From Candidatus Saccharimonadota bacterium (lineage in GTDB: Bacteria; Patescibacteriota; Saccharimonadia; Saccharimonadales; Saccharimonadaceae): DNA of 64,000 bases. The DNA lies in contig JAFUBT010000002.1 in the NCBI GenBank assembly GCA_017460065.1, positions 163,469 through 227,468 on the forward strand, given 5' to 3'. Both the position numbers and the translations under genes were made by a program. The first letter of the stretch is position 1. Every line of letters begins with the position of its first letter. Shown piece by piece: positions 7,022 to 15,569 of the stretch. The notes beneath the pieces were generated by a model. That model worked only from the letters and a program-made list of their open reading frames with translations, was not told where the DNA came from and did not search any database.

Positions 7022-8803
7022 ATGTCGTCAGCTGAACTATTTAAAAATATCCCCACCAAAGTAAACGAGCTGTTGATAAACGTCGAGAATGGCCGGATCG
7101 GCTTGCCGGATTTGCAGCGGCCGTTCGAGTGGAATGACTCTAAGGTTAGAGATTTGCTCGATTCTATGATGAAGGGGTATCCTATAGGCTTTATTATGCT
7201 CTGGTCTTCGCCAGACAAATATGAGAATGTTGGGTATATTGGCGAGAACGACAAAACATATGACGCTCCAGAAGATTTGGTGATTGACGGGCAGCAACGT
7301 CTTACCGCCTTGTTAGCTGCAATGCACGGAGTTATCGTTCGAGACAAAAAGTACAAAGAACGCCGCATCCGCATTTCCTATAATCCGATTTCAAAGGAAT
7401 TCGCCGTTTGGTCTCAGGCGTACGAAAAAAGTCCAGAGTGGATTAGCGCGATTAGCGACGTATTTATGGCCGACAGGGGGCATAAGATTCCAGAGTTTCG
7501 ACGGGCCTTCGTCGCTGCTTATAATGAGGGGCGCACTAAAAACAACTTACCCGAGTTGTCCAGTGAGGAAGAGTACCAGATTGAGCAGAATATTAACGAC
7601 CTACTGAATCTTAAAGAATATGCCCTACCGGAAATCAAAATTTTTGATAATGCCAGCGAAGAGGATGTCGCGGATATTTTCGTGAGGGTTAACTCTGGCG
7701 GCAAAAAACTGAACGAGACAAACTTTATCGAAACGTTGCTCGCCGTATACGATAATGACGCTTACGAAAAGATTGAGACATTCTGTTCTGATTCAAGGAT
7801 TCCTACGAAGAACACGTCTTATAATAATATTCTTGAAGTCGACCCAGTACATCTCATTCGCGTCGCAGTCGGCGTTGGTTTTCGTCGAGCAAGGCTGCGT
7901 TATGCGTATATGTTGCTCCGCGGTAAAGATTTAAGGACCGGCGAGACAAACCAGGAGACTCGAGCAGAGAATTTGCGTATCTTCAGAGACGCCCTGGAAA
8001 AAGCCACAAAGCTTAATGACTGGCATGCGTTTTTGAATATGTTTGCACGAGCTGGGTACCTAAACAAGAGTTTTATCGCGTCATCGAACGCTGTCGTGTT
8101 CGGTTATGTTCTGTATCTAATCGGAAAATATGACTACGATCTATCGTCTTCCGAATTGCAACACATAATTCCGCGTTGGATTTTTATGTCTACGATCACT
8201 TCTTTCTATTCCGGTTCGACAGAGTCAGAGGTCGAAAAACAGTTTGCAGACATGCGGAATATCAACACGAAAGAAGAATATATTACGTATCTTGATGGGG
8301 GTATTACCTCTGCGATGACTGAAGATTTCTTCAATATTACGTTACCGCAACGCATGACGACGTCGGCAGCAACTTCCCCGGAATGGTATGGTTATATTGC
8401 GGCAATCAATGTTTTAGGAAAGCCTATGTTCCTTAGTACCGTGCCTGTAGCTAACCATTTAATTCCTGGGGCAAGTGGCACTAAGAACTCCATTGATAAG
8501 CACCACATTTTTCCAAAAAAATACCTTGAGAGGCTCGGGTATGACAGTAACCGTGACAGGAATCAAATCGCCAACTTCACCTATATCGATTATCAGACGA
8601 ATATTGAGATAAGCGATGATCCGCCCGCGGACTATGTTAAAAAATATCGCCAGCGGCTCGGGGAAAAACGATACAAGGAAACCTGTTTCGAAAACGCGCT
8701 ACCGCTAAACTTCGAGACGATGGGCTACAAGGAATTTCTCGATAGGCGGAGAATCCTTATGGCGCAAAAAGTGCGCGAGGCGTATATAGAATTGTCTAAA
8801 TAG
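7022..8803 (+). CDS. DUF262/HNH protein, GmrSD-like type IV restriction candidate
   Basis: A 593-residue protein. The N-terminal DUF262 domain has IGLPDLQRPFEW (27-37) and VIDGQQRLTALL (87-98), the DGQQR motif that in GmrS/DndB-like folds forms the nucleotide-binding centre. The C-terminal part holds an HNH-type centre, DKHHIFPKKYL near residue 495, followed by NQIANFTYID, as in DUF1524/GmrD. GmrSD-type enzymes cut modified phage DNA and use NTP, so a defence role against modified DNA is likely. Both halves sit in one chain, as in the fused members of the family. The start is fixed by a -10 six bases upstream. It stands in the defence-like block with the methyltransferase and the KAP ATPase. 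Confidence 0.85.
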   Translation: MSSAELFKNIPTKVNELLINVENGRIGLPDLQRPFEWNDSKVRDLLDSMMKGYPIGFIMLWSSPDKYENVGYIGENDKTYDAPEDLVIDGQQRLTALLAAMHGVIVRDKKYKERRIRISYNPISKEFAVWSQAYEKSPEWISAISDVFMADRGHKIPEFRRAFVAAYNEGRTKNNLPELSSEEEYQIEQNINDLLNLKEYALPEIKIFDNASEEDVADIFVRVNSGGKKLNETNFIETLLAVYDNDAYEKIETFCSDSRIPTKNTSYNNILEVDPVHLIRVAVGVGFRRARLRYAYMLLRGKDLRTGETNQETRAENLRIFRDALEKATKLNDWHAFLNMFARAGYLNKSFIASSNAVVFGYVLYLIGKYDYDLSSSELQHIIPRWIFMSTITSFYSGSTESEVEKQFADMRNINTKEEYITYLDGGITSAMTEDFFNITLPQRMTTSAATSPEWYGYIAAINVLGKPMFLSTVPVANHLIPGASGTKNSIDKHHIFPKKYLERLGYDSNRDRNQIANFTYIDYQTNIEISDDPPADYVKKYRQRLGEKRYKETCFENALPLNFETMGYKEFLDRRRILMAQKVREAYIELSK

Positions 8804-8806
8804 CCT

Positions 8807-9181
8807 CTACCCATCCGACAACAAATAACTCTTCTTAATTAACTCGAACACCAAATCATCCGGCAGGGCGCCGTCCAGCAAAACTGTAATCCAATGATTC
8901 TTGTTCATGTGGTAGGCCGGGAAGATGCGGTCGCTCGTCTCGGCGAAATCGTAGGTCTGATTTTTATCAAACTTTAGATTAATTATCTCCGCATCCGCGT
9001 CGTCCGCCAACCCTAAGCTTTTACGTGGCACCACGCCAACCAGGGCAAACCATTTGCGATTATTCCCATGACGAAAAATCGCATAATTCGGATAACGTTC
9101 TGGCCACAGAAACTCCGGCTCGGCGCCGTATTCAGCCCGAATATGCTCGATTATTCTATTAGTCTGCTCGCTTTTGTGCAT
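8807..9181 (-). CDS. MmcQ/YjbR family protein
   Basis: A 124-residue protein of the MmcQ/YjbR (DUF419) family, small proteins with a double-wing, DNA-binding-like fold and uncertain role. Typical pieces are FLWPERYPNYAIFRHGNNRKWFALV, LNLKF-like IINLKFD, and the closing AYHMNKNHWITVLLDGALPDDLV. Length is normal. The start has GGAGG six bases upstream, and a TGC-TATAAT -10 lies about 57 bases upstream at 9243-9238. It converges on the DUF262 gene with a gap of three bases. Confidence 0.88.
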   Translation of the reverse strand: MHKSEQTNRIIEHIRAEYGAEPEFLWPERYPNYAIFRHGNNRKWFALVGVVPRKSLGLADDADAEIINLKFDKNQTYDFAETSDRIFPAYHMNKNHWITVLLDGALPDDLVFELIKKSYLLSDG

Positions 9182-9354
9182 CCTATACCTCCGACATAAC
9201 CCTTTGTGAGAACAAAAATAATCGATATTCTTCTACAATTATAGCATTCCGCTTACTCGTCCTGTGCGCCGCGGCTTTAATGAACATGTTTTAGCATGCT
9301 GCGTCATCCGGCAAACACCCACACGCAAACAATGCGCAGGATGGGTCGAAAGAG

Positions 9355-9386
9355 CAAGAAAAAGCCCCGACTAATGCCGGGGCTTT
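9355..9386 (-). terminator. Intrinsic terminator of the pgeF-like operon
   Basis: Read leftward: AAAGCCCCG, eight-base loop, CGGGGCTTT, followed by TTTCTT. It lies about 25 bases after the last gene of the operon. Confidence 0.88.
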
Positions 9387-9411
9387 CGTAATGGTTATTG
9401 CTTGGTGCCTG

Positions 9412-9864
9412 CTAGAATCCTTTTGTAATCGTAACGCCGTCGGGGAAATACCGAACTTCAGTATCGTCGCTATCCTTTTGAGAGTCAGAAGATTTGTCAT
9501 TTTCGGCTAGAATATAATATTCATGCATTTCGCCATCCTCGTCCACGACGACAATCTTAGAGCCTTTCTCTCGTGCGTCTGAAATCAGCTCTGATTCTTC
9601 TACGCAGCTAAACAGGCTAAAACCTCGCTCTTGAGCCCAGTTTTCAAGTGCAGCACAGGTCGCTATGAGGCCCCAGGTAATACCGCTAATAGCTAAAATA
9701 GCTACAACGACAATCGCGATTCGAGCTAAGACTCTTGCCAGCCTATTGGCGATGATTCCAGCTTCATCGAAGGCGACGACAAAGGCATAGAAAAACGTTA
9801 TCGTGCATAATACAATGTATGTCGCTCCTATTACGATCATTAGAACGATTGTCCAGAAAAACAT
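9412..9864 (-). CDS. Membrane protein of unknown function, 150 aa
   Basis: Two hydrophobic stretches form the first half (FFWTIVLMIVIGATYIVLCT and, after a basic loop, RIAIVVVAILAISGITWGLI). They are followed by an extracytoplasmic or cytoplasmic acidic tail with EDGEMHEYYILAEND and a serine/aspartate-rich end. I do not recognise a family. Two ATGs lie near the start. The second, at 9864, has AGGTGG seven bases upstream, inside the end of the preceding gene, so it is preferred to the one at 9870. It follows the pgeF-like gene by 18 bases and shares its promoter and terminator. Confidence 0.7.
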   Translation of the reverse strand: MFFWTIVLMIVIGATYIVLCTITFFYAFVVAFDEAGIIANRLARVLARIAIVVVAILAISGITWGLIATCAALENWAQERGFSLFSCVEESELISDAREKGSKIVVVDEDGEMHEYYILAENDKSSDSQKDSDDTEVRYFPDGVTITKGF

Positions 9865-9882
9865 AACCATTCCACCTTTCTG

Positions 9883-10959
9883 CTACTTCTTCGTCACGAC
9901 CAACAAATTAGCGGCGTTTGACCGCGTCATCTGCGGCGCGTCATCTGCGTCCAGTTCAACGAAGTCATCGGGGCTAATTGTGCAACCTCGTACTTCTCTG
10001 TCAGCGGCAAAATACGGATTCTTACATTCAGCGGGGCGTGCCAGCCGATAGCTTTGCAGCAACGGAGAGTCCGTCGTCAATGACGTCAGGGCGATATTAT
10101 GCTTTTTGACACCATGACGAATCAGTTCTTTAACGACTACCTTCGTCAAGCTGAGATGCTCGCCGTTGATGCAGTCAGAAAAACCCTGCTCGCGCAGCTG
10201 CTCCAGCCAAATCTTGCCGGTGCCACCCAGAGTAAGCGTGCGGCTGCTGATTGCCGGAAACAGTGTTACCGTCAAATCTTCCGGCATGGAGCCGAACTGT
10301 TTATTCATCTGCTCAATAGTGGTCGCAATGATAGATTTGCCGCCCGCGCAGTTTTCGGAGAGTCCAGTGGCGTTTTTGTAGGCGGCATGGAATACCCCTA
10401 CCGCGCCGGTTCTCTTGTCCTCAATCCTCGCCAGGGCGCAATCCGCCGCGTAGGCAATCAAGCTTACGCCAGGAGTGTTGGTAATCATGGCATCAGCGCG
10501 CAGCTGCATTGGCTCATTGAATAACCGATAATCTTTCGATGCGATAAAGCCATCGTCGTTGCCCGACGCTGGATTTACTAATCGAATCCCCTCCTCGTCC
10601 ACCAGGATCACCTGATTAGTCATGTAGATTAACCGTGTCGAGTAAGAGAGATCCGGTTGCTCCACTGTGGCGTGAAGCAGCATCAAAGTATTTACCGTGT
10701 CAGACTCGGCGTTCGCGTAGCTTTGTTTGTAGAGGTTAAACCCTACATCGGCAGCTATATAACGCGTGCCGTCGCCTTGGTAAAACCGCCCCTCACTCAA
10801 AGGCATAAATGCGCACGAAACTTGCGTTTCTGACACGAGAGTGCGGACATAGTTCTTGTTGGCTCTAGTTCTCCACAAAGGTGGGACGCTGCCAAACTTA
10901 AATGCGCCAAAAGAGCGATTAAGTTCTAGCCAGCCACTTCGAATATTTGGCCTGTTCAA
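9883..10959 (-). CDS. PgeF/YfiH-family protein (multicopper-polyphenol-oxidase-like fold)
   Basis: A 358-residue member of the YfiH/laccase-domain family, known in bacteria as peptidoglycan editing factor or purine nucleoside enzyme. Key parts are RADAMITNTPGVSLIAYAAD followed by CALARI (the family has ADCxP) and GVFHAAYKNATG, where most members have HAGWRG. The zinc ligands H and C are kept, the neighbouring residues are not. An extra N-terminal region of about 130 residues precedes the core. The start is a TTG at 10959: AGGAGG lies exactly seven bases before it, while the nearby ATG is out of frame and gives only 14 codons. It sits behind a perfect-consensus promoter and a leader able to refold. 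Confidence 0.72.
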   Translation of the reverse strand: MNRPNIRSGWLELNRSFGAFKFGSVPPLWRTRANKNYVRTLVSETQVSCAFMPLSEGRFYQGDGTRYIAADVGFNLYKQSYANAESDTVNTLMLLHATVEQPDLSYSTRLIYMTNQVILVDEEGIRLVNPASGNDDGFIASKDYRLFNEPMQLRADAMITNTPGVSLIAYAADCALARIEDKRTGAVGVFHAAYKNATGLSENCAGGKSIIATTIEQMNKQFGSMPEDLTVTLFPAISSRTLTLGGTGKIWLEQLREQGFSDCINGEHLSLTKVVVKELIRHGVKKHNIALTSLTTDSPLLQSYRLARPAECKNPYFAADREVRGCTISPDDFVELDADDAPQMTRSNAANLLVVTKK

Positions 10960-10963
10960 ACAT

Positions 10964-11123
10964 ATTCCTCCTCAGATATTTTTCAATATGTATTTAGCGA
11001 ACCTATCTGCGGAAAAACAATAACTGCCACAGATAGGTAGAAGCCTGAAAAAATCAGACGCCTGTCTATCTGTGGCAGCGCAATAGCCATATTAAGGACC
11101 TATTCCCATTCCTACGTGAATCA
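10964..11123 (-). promoter_or_regulatory. Structured mRNA leader with competing hairpins before the pgeF-like gene
   Basis: In RNA order, segment A CUGCCACAGAUAG (11078-11066) pairs perfectly over 13 bp with segment B CUAUCUGUGGCAG (11036-11024). B extended, ACCUAUCUG (11038-11030), also pairs over 9 bp with segment C CAGAUAGGU (11009-11001). A and C repeat the same CAGAUAG and compete for B, a switch-like arrangement. A U-rich UUAUUGUUUUU follows B. The leader is about 160 nt from the predicted RNA start to the TTG. No known riboswitch is recognised. Confidence 0.55.
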
Positions 11124-11129
11124 CCTTTT

Positions 11130-11158
11130 ATTATAGCACAAGTAAGACTAAATGTCAA
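11130..11158 (-). promoter_or_regulatory. Consensus sigma-70 promoter of the pgeF-like operon
   Basis: TTGACA (11158-11153), a 17-base spacer ending CTTGTGC, then TATAAT (11135-11130). Both hexamers match the consensus perfectly, with a TGTGC extended -10. RNA is predicted to start near 11123. Confidence 0.9.
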
Positions 11159-11199
11159 GAAAACAGGCGCAAACTCGCAAAATCTCGACCATCTTGCCG

Positions 11200-11388
11200 C
11201 TAGGCGCCATAGACCGTCGCGTCAGCACTATCAATTTGACCTACGAGCTCTTTAAGGCTAATGCGCGTTTCGAGTGAAGGTGACTTTTCCATTGGCTCTA
11301 TCGTATCAGCCCGCGTAGAGTAATGGAAGATTTTATGCCTGTGCGGCAGCCCGTCGTCGCATTTTTTTCTTGCCAAAACCACAAGCAT
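11200..11388 (-). CDS. Doubtful small open frame, up to 62 aa
   Basis: An open frame in a stretch that otherwise holds no gene (11160-11486). The product would be basic at the start, MLVVLARKKCDDGLPHRHKI, and end LKELVGQIDSADATVYGA. I recognise no family. No ribosome site precedes the first ATG. An internal ATG (MEKSPSLETR...) has a TACGAT seven bases upstream that could act as a -10. Codon use is not unlike its neighbours. It could be a small real gene or chance. Confidence 0.25.
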   Translation of the reverse strand: MLVVLARKKCDDGLPHRHKIFHYSTRADTIEPMEKSPSLETRISLKELVGQIDSADATVYGA

Positions 11389-11486
11389 ATTGTATATTCA
11401 AGGGTAGTGTAGAGTTAAAACAAACATTATTTTTTAACAACTTGGGCTAGGAAAAAACATAAAGGGGAACAAGCGTTAAAGGTCAA

Positions 11487-13586
11487 ATGCTGAAGTTTTT
11501 TCACCGCCTCAAGCAACAAAAGGGTCAAATAGGAATGGGTCTACAAAAACATCAGCTCCGGGGGAGGGTATATTATAAGTTTTTAACGCTTGGCATACTC
11601 AGTGTCATCGGTCTTGGATTATTTAACTCATCAAGTGCTTCTGCGCTAGATGGGTTTTCGTTTTCAGATATTCTTAACCAGCAACAAGCACAAAGAGAAC
11701 AGCTACTGTCTTATCTTGCCAATCCGTTCGGCATGAGTTCGGGCTGTGAATCCACAAATCCGGACAGCACCATCAGTTGCAATGAAAGCCTGTTCCCAGA
11801 GCTTCTGTATAACCGCATCACTGACGGCACGAAACTTTATGGCCATGATGGTAAGGGTACCATATTTGCGGATAATAACGTAATTGTCGGTGGTAATCCC
11901 CAAATTGGGGTGATTAAACCAGGAGAAGTTCTTCGATTCTCTGCTGAGCTATTGCCGGAACGTTATATGGATGACGCTCCTGATAGGCCCATTGTCTCAT
12001 ACCAAATAATGACGACATTCTCACAGGGGCTTCAGCCAGATTTGACGTCGCTGTCAATCAAAGTAGGCGACAAAGAGCTTTCATCTGAAGATTATTCTGT
12101 CGAAGTGCTCGAGTTTTCCGGCGATGAAGCACTATTGTTTGGCATAAGCTCTGCATTTGAAATAAAAATCGATTGGGGACAATACGATGAAGATAATCAT
12201 GCAATTGAATCCTTCTTATACCCCGAAGATGCGCCGATCCTAATCACATATTCTGCCAAAGTGGCTCCTGAGGCTCCCGCAAAGGTGCATAGCGCAAATA
12301 TATACGCACCCACATATTACGACTCTGGGCAAGAGAAGACTGACGACAGCAGCGAATCTGATCTATTCTCTCCGACCTATAAAGCTACCGCTTATACCAG
12401 AGGCGGAATAATCATACGCAGAGTTGACGTTAACGGTAATCCCGTGAGGGGCGCTAAGTACACTGTTGACGGAGTAAGTGCCAGCAAGAGTTCTACTCGG
12501 GAGGCGTATGAATACAACCCTAAGGGCGGCATTAAGGAATTCACGACCAACGAGAAAGGGGAAATTATAATCATTGGTGTGCCGGAAGGTGTGTATGAGG
12601 CTCGCGAATTATATTCGCCCGACGGTAGTTCTCCCGGCGAATCGAGCATCTCAAGAACCGTTGATTTGCTTAGTTCTGATGTTGCTCAGTATAGTAGTGC
12701 AACTGTCAGAAGTATGTTTGGCATTGATTCTACTGACACTGCAAAATCTTACGAAGACGGGACGATACTATCATCGGGTCTTGCTATGGAAAGAATAGCC
12801 CTTCAATGGGACGAAGCGCTTGAAGCTTACAAGTATGGCGACGGTGAAATACTAGTCCGTAAAGAGGGTGATTCGTATAAGATAAGTGTAAGTAGCTCTT
12901 ACGAGAACTACGAGGTTAACACTAAATACGACGAGAATAACGCCGAGCATTATGGCCTCACGTGGATTTCGGACGACCAGCAGCGATTTGAACCCCTGAA
13001 AGACAGAACCAATATAACACTTAGTGATGATGGAAAAACGGCGATCGTAAAATTTGATGCAGAGTATGAGTTTACCTATGATGCGGCGGATGGCTGTTAC
13101 CATGGGAGTCTACCTATCTGGTCCAATCAGCCGCTCGAAATCCTCTGTAAAAACGGAGATTATTATCATTTAAAAGGTTCTACAGAAGGTAATGACCTGT
13201 ATTCTATAACACATTATTTAACCTACAAATATAACGAGACTGCTGGACACTATATCGTGGACGCACCCCAAGCAATTTATACCATCTCCCAAGATGACGG
13301 CGACACAATATCTTTGTCAATGGACCTGGCCATATTGTATGTTCCTAGCGAGCAAACTACTCTCACTTTAGGACCGAGTGACGGGGTTAGCCGATTTGGC
13401 TTCAAGTCTTCAATCGTAGAAAACTTCGTGCCCGCTACGCTCTTCCTCTTTCGTACTGGCGATAATACCCCTGAAGATACTCCAAATCCGCAAACCAGTG
13501 ACGTGGTCCTTGAGACGGTAGTCATCGCCGGCATAGGTCTCGCGCCAGCCTTCGTCCTACGCAAACGACTAGCCAAAAGGCCATAA
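11487..13586 (+). CDS. Secreted Cna-B/SpaA-like surface protein with NPQTSD anchor
   Basis: A 699-residue cell-surface protein. A basic N-terminus and the hydrophobic helix FLTLGILSVIGLGLFNSSSASA (about residues 31-53) make a signal peptide, likely cut after SASA. Around residue 307 a Cna-B/SpaA-type domain begins: IIRRVDVNGNPVRGAKYTVD, then EFTTNEKGEIIIIGVPEGVY and EARELYSPDG, the usual K/R-x-D...G-A...E pattern of isopeptide-forming folds. The C-terminus has NPQTSD, a hydrophobic helix and RKRLAKRP, a sorting signal of NPxT type. No sortase is in the window. TAAAGG lies six bases before the chosen ATG; a later in-frame ATG (residue 17) is also possible. It probably shares a transcript with the related protein that follows. 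Confidence 0.78.
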   Translation: MLKFFHRLKQQKGQIGMGLQKHQLRGRVYYKFLTLGILSVIGLGLFNSSSASALDGFSFSDILNQQQAQREQLLSYLANPFGMSSGCESTNPDSTISCNESLFPELLYNRITDGTKLYGHDGKGTIFADNNVIVGGNPQIGVIKPGEVLRFSAELLPERYMDDAPDRPIVSYQIMTTFSQGLQPDLTSLSIKVGDKELSSEDYSVEVLEFSGDEALLFGISSAFEIKIDWGQYDEDNHAIESFLYPEDAPILITYSAKVAPEAPAKVHSANIYAPTYYDSGQEKTDDSSESDLFSPTYKATAYTRGGIIIRRVDVNGNPVRGAKYTVDGVSASKSSTREAYEYNPKGGIKEFTTNEKGEIIIIGVPEGVYEARELYSPDGSSPGESSISRTVDLLSSDVAQYSSATVRSMFGIDSTDTAKSYEDGTILSSGLAMERIALQWDEALEAYKYGDGEILVRKEGDSYKISVSSSYENYEVNTKYDENNAEHYGLTWISDDQQRFEPLKDRTNITLSDDGKTAIVKFDAEYEFTYDAADGCYHGSLPIWSNQPLEILCKNGDYYHLKGSTEGNDLYSITHYLTYKYNETAGHYIVDAPQAIYTISQDDGDTISLSMDLAILYVPSEQTTLTLGPSDGVSRFGFKSSIVENFVPATLFLFRTGDNTPEDTPNPQTSDVVLETVVIAGIGLAPAFVLRKRLAKRP

Positions 13587-13684
13587 CGTATGCGGGGGCT
13601 GAAACCGCCGAGAAAAAGGTGCGCTAAAGTTCAATGCGAATCGCTTAGCGATATTAAACAATAAAAACAAAAAGGAGAAAAACA

Positions 13685-14935
13685 ATGGCAGAGGTCCGAC
13701 CTGAATATATTAACAACTTGAGCGGTCTTGAAATTAGTGCTCGCATCAAGAAAGTCGCCGACGACGGCGAGTCGATTTTGGATGGAGCCCATTTCGTGCT
13801 TTCTTCGGTTGACGGAGAAGTAAAAGCGCCTATTAGTCGTCAGTCAACGGACAGCGGGGTCACTTCTCTCGTAGGCCAACCAAGTCTAAATAACTATCTC
13901 AAGTTATTGCCGCGCAATATCAGAGACAAAATTTCAGCAGTCAGGACCTATGACGACGTCATATCATTCGCGAAGGGTATATCGGGAAATGATTTTACCT
14001 ATATCGAGTATGCGAACAGCTACCACACAATATTAGCGACGGGAAACCGCAGCGTCATGGTAGAAATGGATGTCCCAATTCTGCTCGAAGAAGAAAGGTC
14101 GCCCGCTGGATACCAAAAAACGAATGTCGTTTTAACAGTCGATGCTCGGATTTATTTCGATATTCAAGATAATTCCGAAAATATCAGCGAAGTGAAGGCG
14201 TCCTATTCTATATTCCCTGAAAACAATATGTATAAGTTTAATAAAAACATCGATTACGACAATATAGTGACCTCATCAAATACGATGTCGGAGCTATTGC
14301 GAGGCGATTTACTTTCTTATGATGACGACCAGGAGAAGTGCTCTAGTTCCAGTAGTGCGGGGACTCTATGTGAACCTGTTTTTTACGTTGTCGATGAAGA
14401 AGGGGATGTAGTTCTTGAGACCAACAACACGGTCAACGATGAGCATCGAGTACTGGCTAAGAAGAACGCCGAGCTCCCAGCCAAGACAACTGTCGTCAAC
14501 TCTGGCAATGCTTCGTCTGGGAATAATATTATTACGACCATTATCCCAGACGGATTTCGCGTAGAAGCGGAAACCGTGGAGGCTGGAGGCAGGTATGACG
14601 AATCTACTAATACAATTACCTGGACTCTGTCGTACCTCGATCCAGAAAGTGAAGCCGAATTCTCGTATAGTATTATCGTGCCAGAGGCAGTCGGGGGAGG
14701 AGATTACGTGTTTAGGTCCTCCGCACGGAGCGATCAATTTAACGCGGAATCAAAAGCTTCCGAATTAATACTAACTGTCGAAAATGATTCTGCACCCAAA
14801 CACGAGGATGCGTCGAATGCCGGGATAGCCAATAACCCCGCCACTGGCGACATCTTCACTATTATCGCCACGGCCGTAATAGCCTGCACGTTCGTGGGGG
14901 CTTGTCTCTTCCGCAAACTGAAGCATGTACGCTAG
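13685..14935 (+). CDS. SpaA-like protein with NPATGD anchor but no signal peptide
   Basis: A 416-residue partner of the preceding surface protein. The N-terminus, LSGLEISARIKKVADDGESI, LDGAHFVLSSVDG and, after a long insert, LLEEERSPAGYQ, is a SpaA/Cna-B-like domain with its K and terminal E. A second region (TVVNSGNASSGNNIITTIIP, WTLSYLDPESEAEFSY) looks like a DUF11-type beta repeat. The end carries NNPATGD, a hydrophobic helix (IFTIIATAVIACTFVGACLF) and RKLKHVR, a sorting signal. No signal peptide exists: the ATG has AAGGAG eight bases upstream and no upstream in-frame extension is likely. A secreted, anchored protein without an export signal is odd; export may need the partner, or an upstream part has been lost. 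Confidence 0.7.
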   Translation: MAEVRPEYINNLSGLEISARIKKVADDGESILDGAHFVLSSVDGEVKAPISRQSTDSGVTSLVGQPSLNNYLKLLPRNIRDKISAVRTYDDVISFAKGISGNDFTYIEYANSYHTILATGNRSVMVEMDVPILLEEERSPAGYQKTNVVLTVDARIYFDIQDNSENISEVKASYSIFPENNMYKFNKNIDYDNIVTSSNTMSELLRGDLLSYDDDQEKCSSSSSAGTLCEPVFYVVDEEGDVVLETNNTVNDEHRVLAKKNAELPAKTTVVNSGNASSGNNIITTIIPDGFRVEAETVEAGGRYDESTNTITWTLSYLDPESEAEFSYSIIVPEAVGGGDYVFRSSARSDQFNAESKASELILTVENDSAPKHEDASNAGIANNPATGDIFTIIATAVIACTFVGACLFRKLKHVR

Positions 14936-14944
14936 AATAGCAAT

Positions 14945-15508
14945 ATGGCTCGGGAGACTAACAATAGCAGCATTGAGTATCGTCCAGCAACATCCGAGGA
15001 TGGCGAAAATGTCATGCGATTGGTCATTTCTAGCGCCTTGGCGGTAAACGGCAAGACTCTCCACGGCATGCCAGACTACGAAGAAACTTTGACACGCGAA
15101 GCCGAGCTTTTTCGCTCAGATTTAAAACGCGGCGTGGAGTGTCTGGTTGCGACAGACGGTTCAAAGATTGTTGGTACGATTCAATACGAACTCCTGAAAG
15201 ACGGCAGATGGTCGGGTTGTGGCAGCATCAGTAACTTCTTCGTCGATGAGGCCTATCGCAGTCAGGGTATCGGAACAGAGCTGTTTATTCGAGTTTGTCG
15301 CACCTTGGACTCTCAAGGAGTGCAAGGCATGCACTTCTTCGGTATCAACAGCAAGCGTTCATTAAAGTTTTACGGTCGCTATCGACCACGCGTGCTCAGT
15401 CGACAGATATACCCCAGTTTCGGCGGCTTCAAGCGTGACACGCTAGAGTTATTTTTTCCGGATCTTAGAGTCGTGCTTCAGAAATACGAAACCGCTCAAT
15501 CAAAATAG
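14945..15508 (+). CDS. GNAT-family N-acetyltransferase
   Basis: A 187-residue acetyltransferase. IEYRPATSEDGENVMRLV is the usual first strand and helix, VATDGSKIVGTIQYELL strands 2-3, and ISNFFVDEAYRSQGIGTELF motif A with the acetyl-CoA binding R-x-x-G-I-G. FYGRYRPRVLSRQ lies where the fourth motif has its tyrosine. The substrate cannot be told. Its -10 (TAGAAT, 14933-14938) overlaps the stop codon of the preceding gene and ends six bases before the ATG, so a leaderless mRNA is expected. A strong terminator follows. Confidence 0.85.
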   Translation: MARETNNSSIEYRPATSEDGENVMRLVISSALAVNGKTLHGMPDYEETLTREAELFRSDLKRGVECLVATDGSKIVGTIQYELLKDGRWSGCGSISNFFVDEAYRSQGIGTELFIRVCRTLDSQGVQGMHFFGINSKRSLKFYGRYRPRVLSRQIYPSFGGFKRDTLELFFPDLRVVLQKYETAQSK

Positions 15509-15516
15509 GCAGAGAA

Positions 15517-15540
15517 AGAACCCGACACGTGTCGGGTTCT
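15517..15540. terminator. Bidirectional intrinsic terminator
   Basis: A perfect palindrome, AGAACCCGACAC joined to GTGTCGGGTTCT, between two converging genes. A-rich and T-rich flanks are better for the leftward gene (TTTCTC), so it may serve both. Confidence 0.85.
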
Positions 15541-15569
15541 GCTTGTTATATGTGAGGTTCCTAGTCTCC

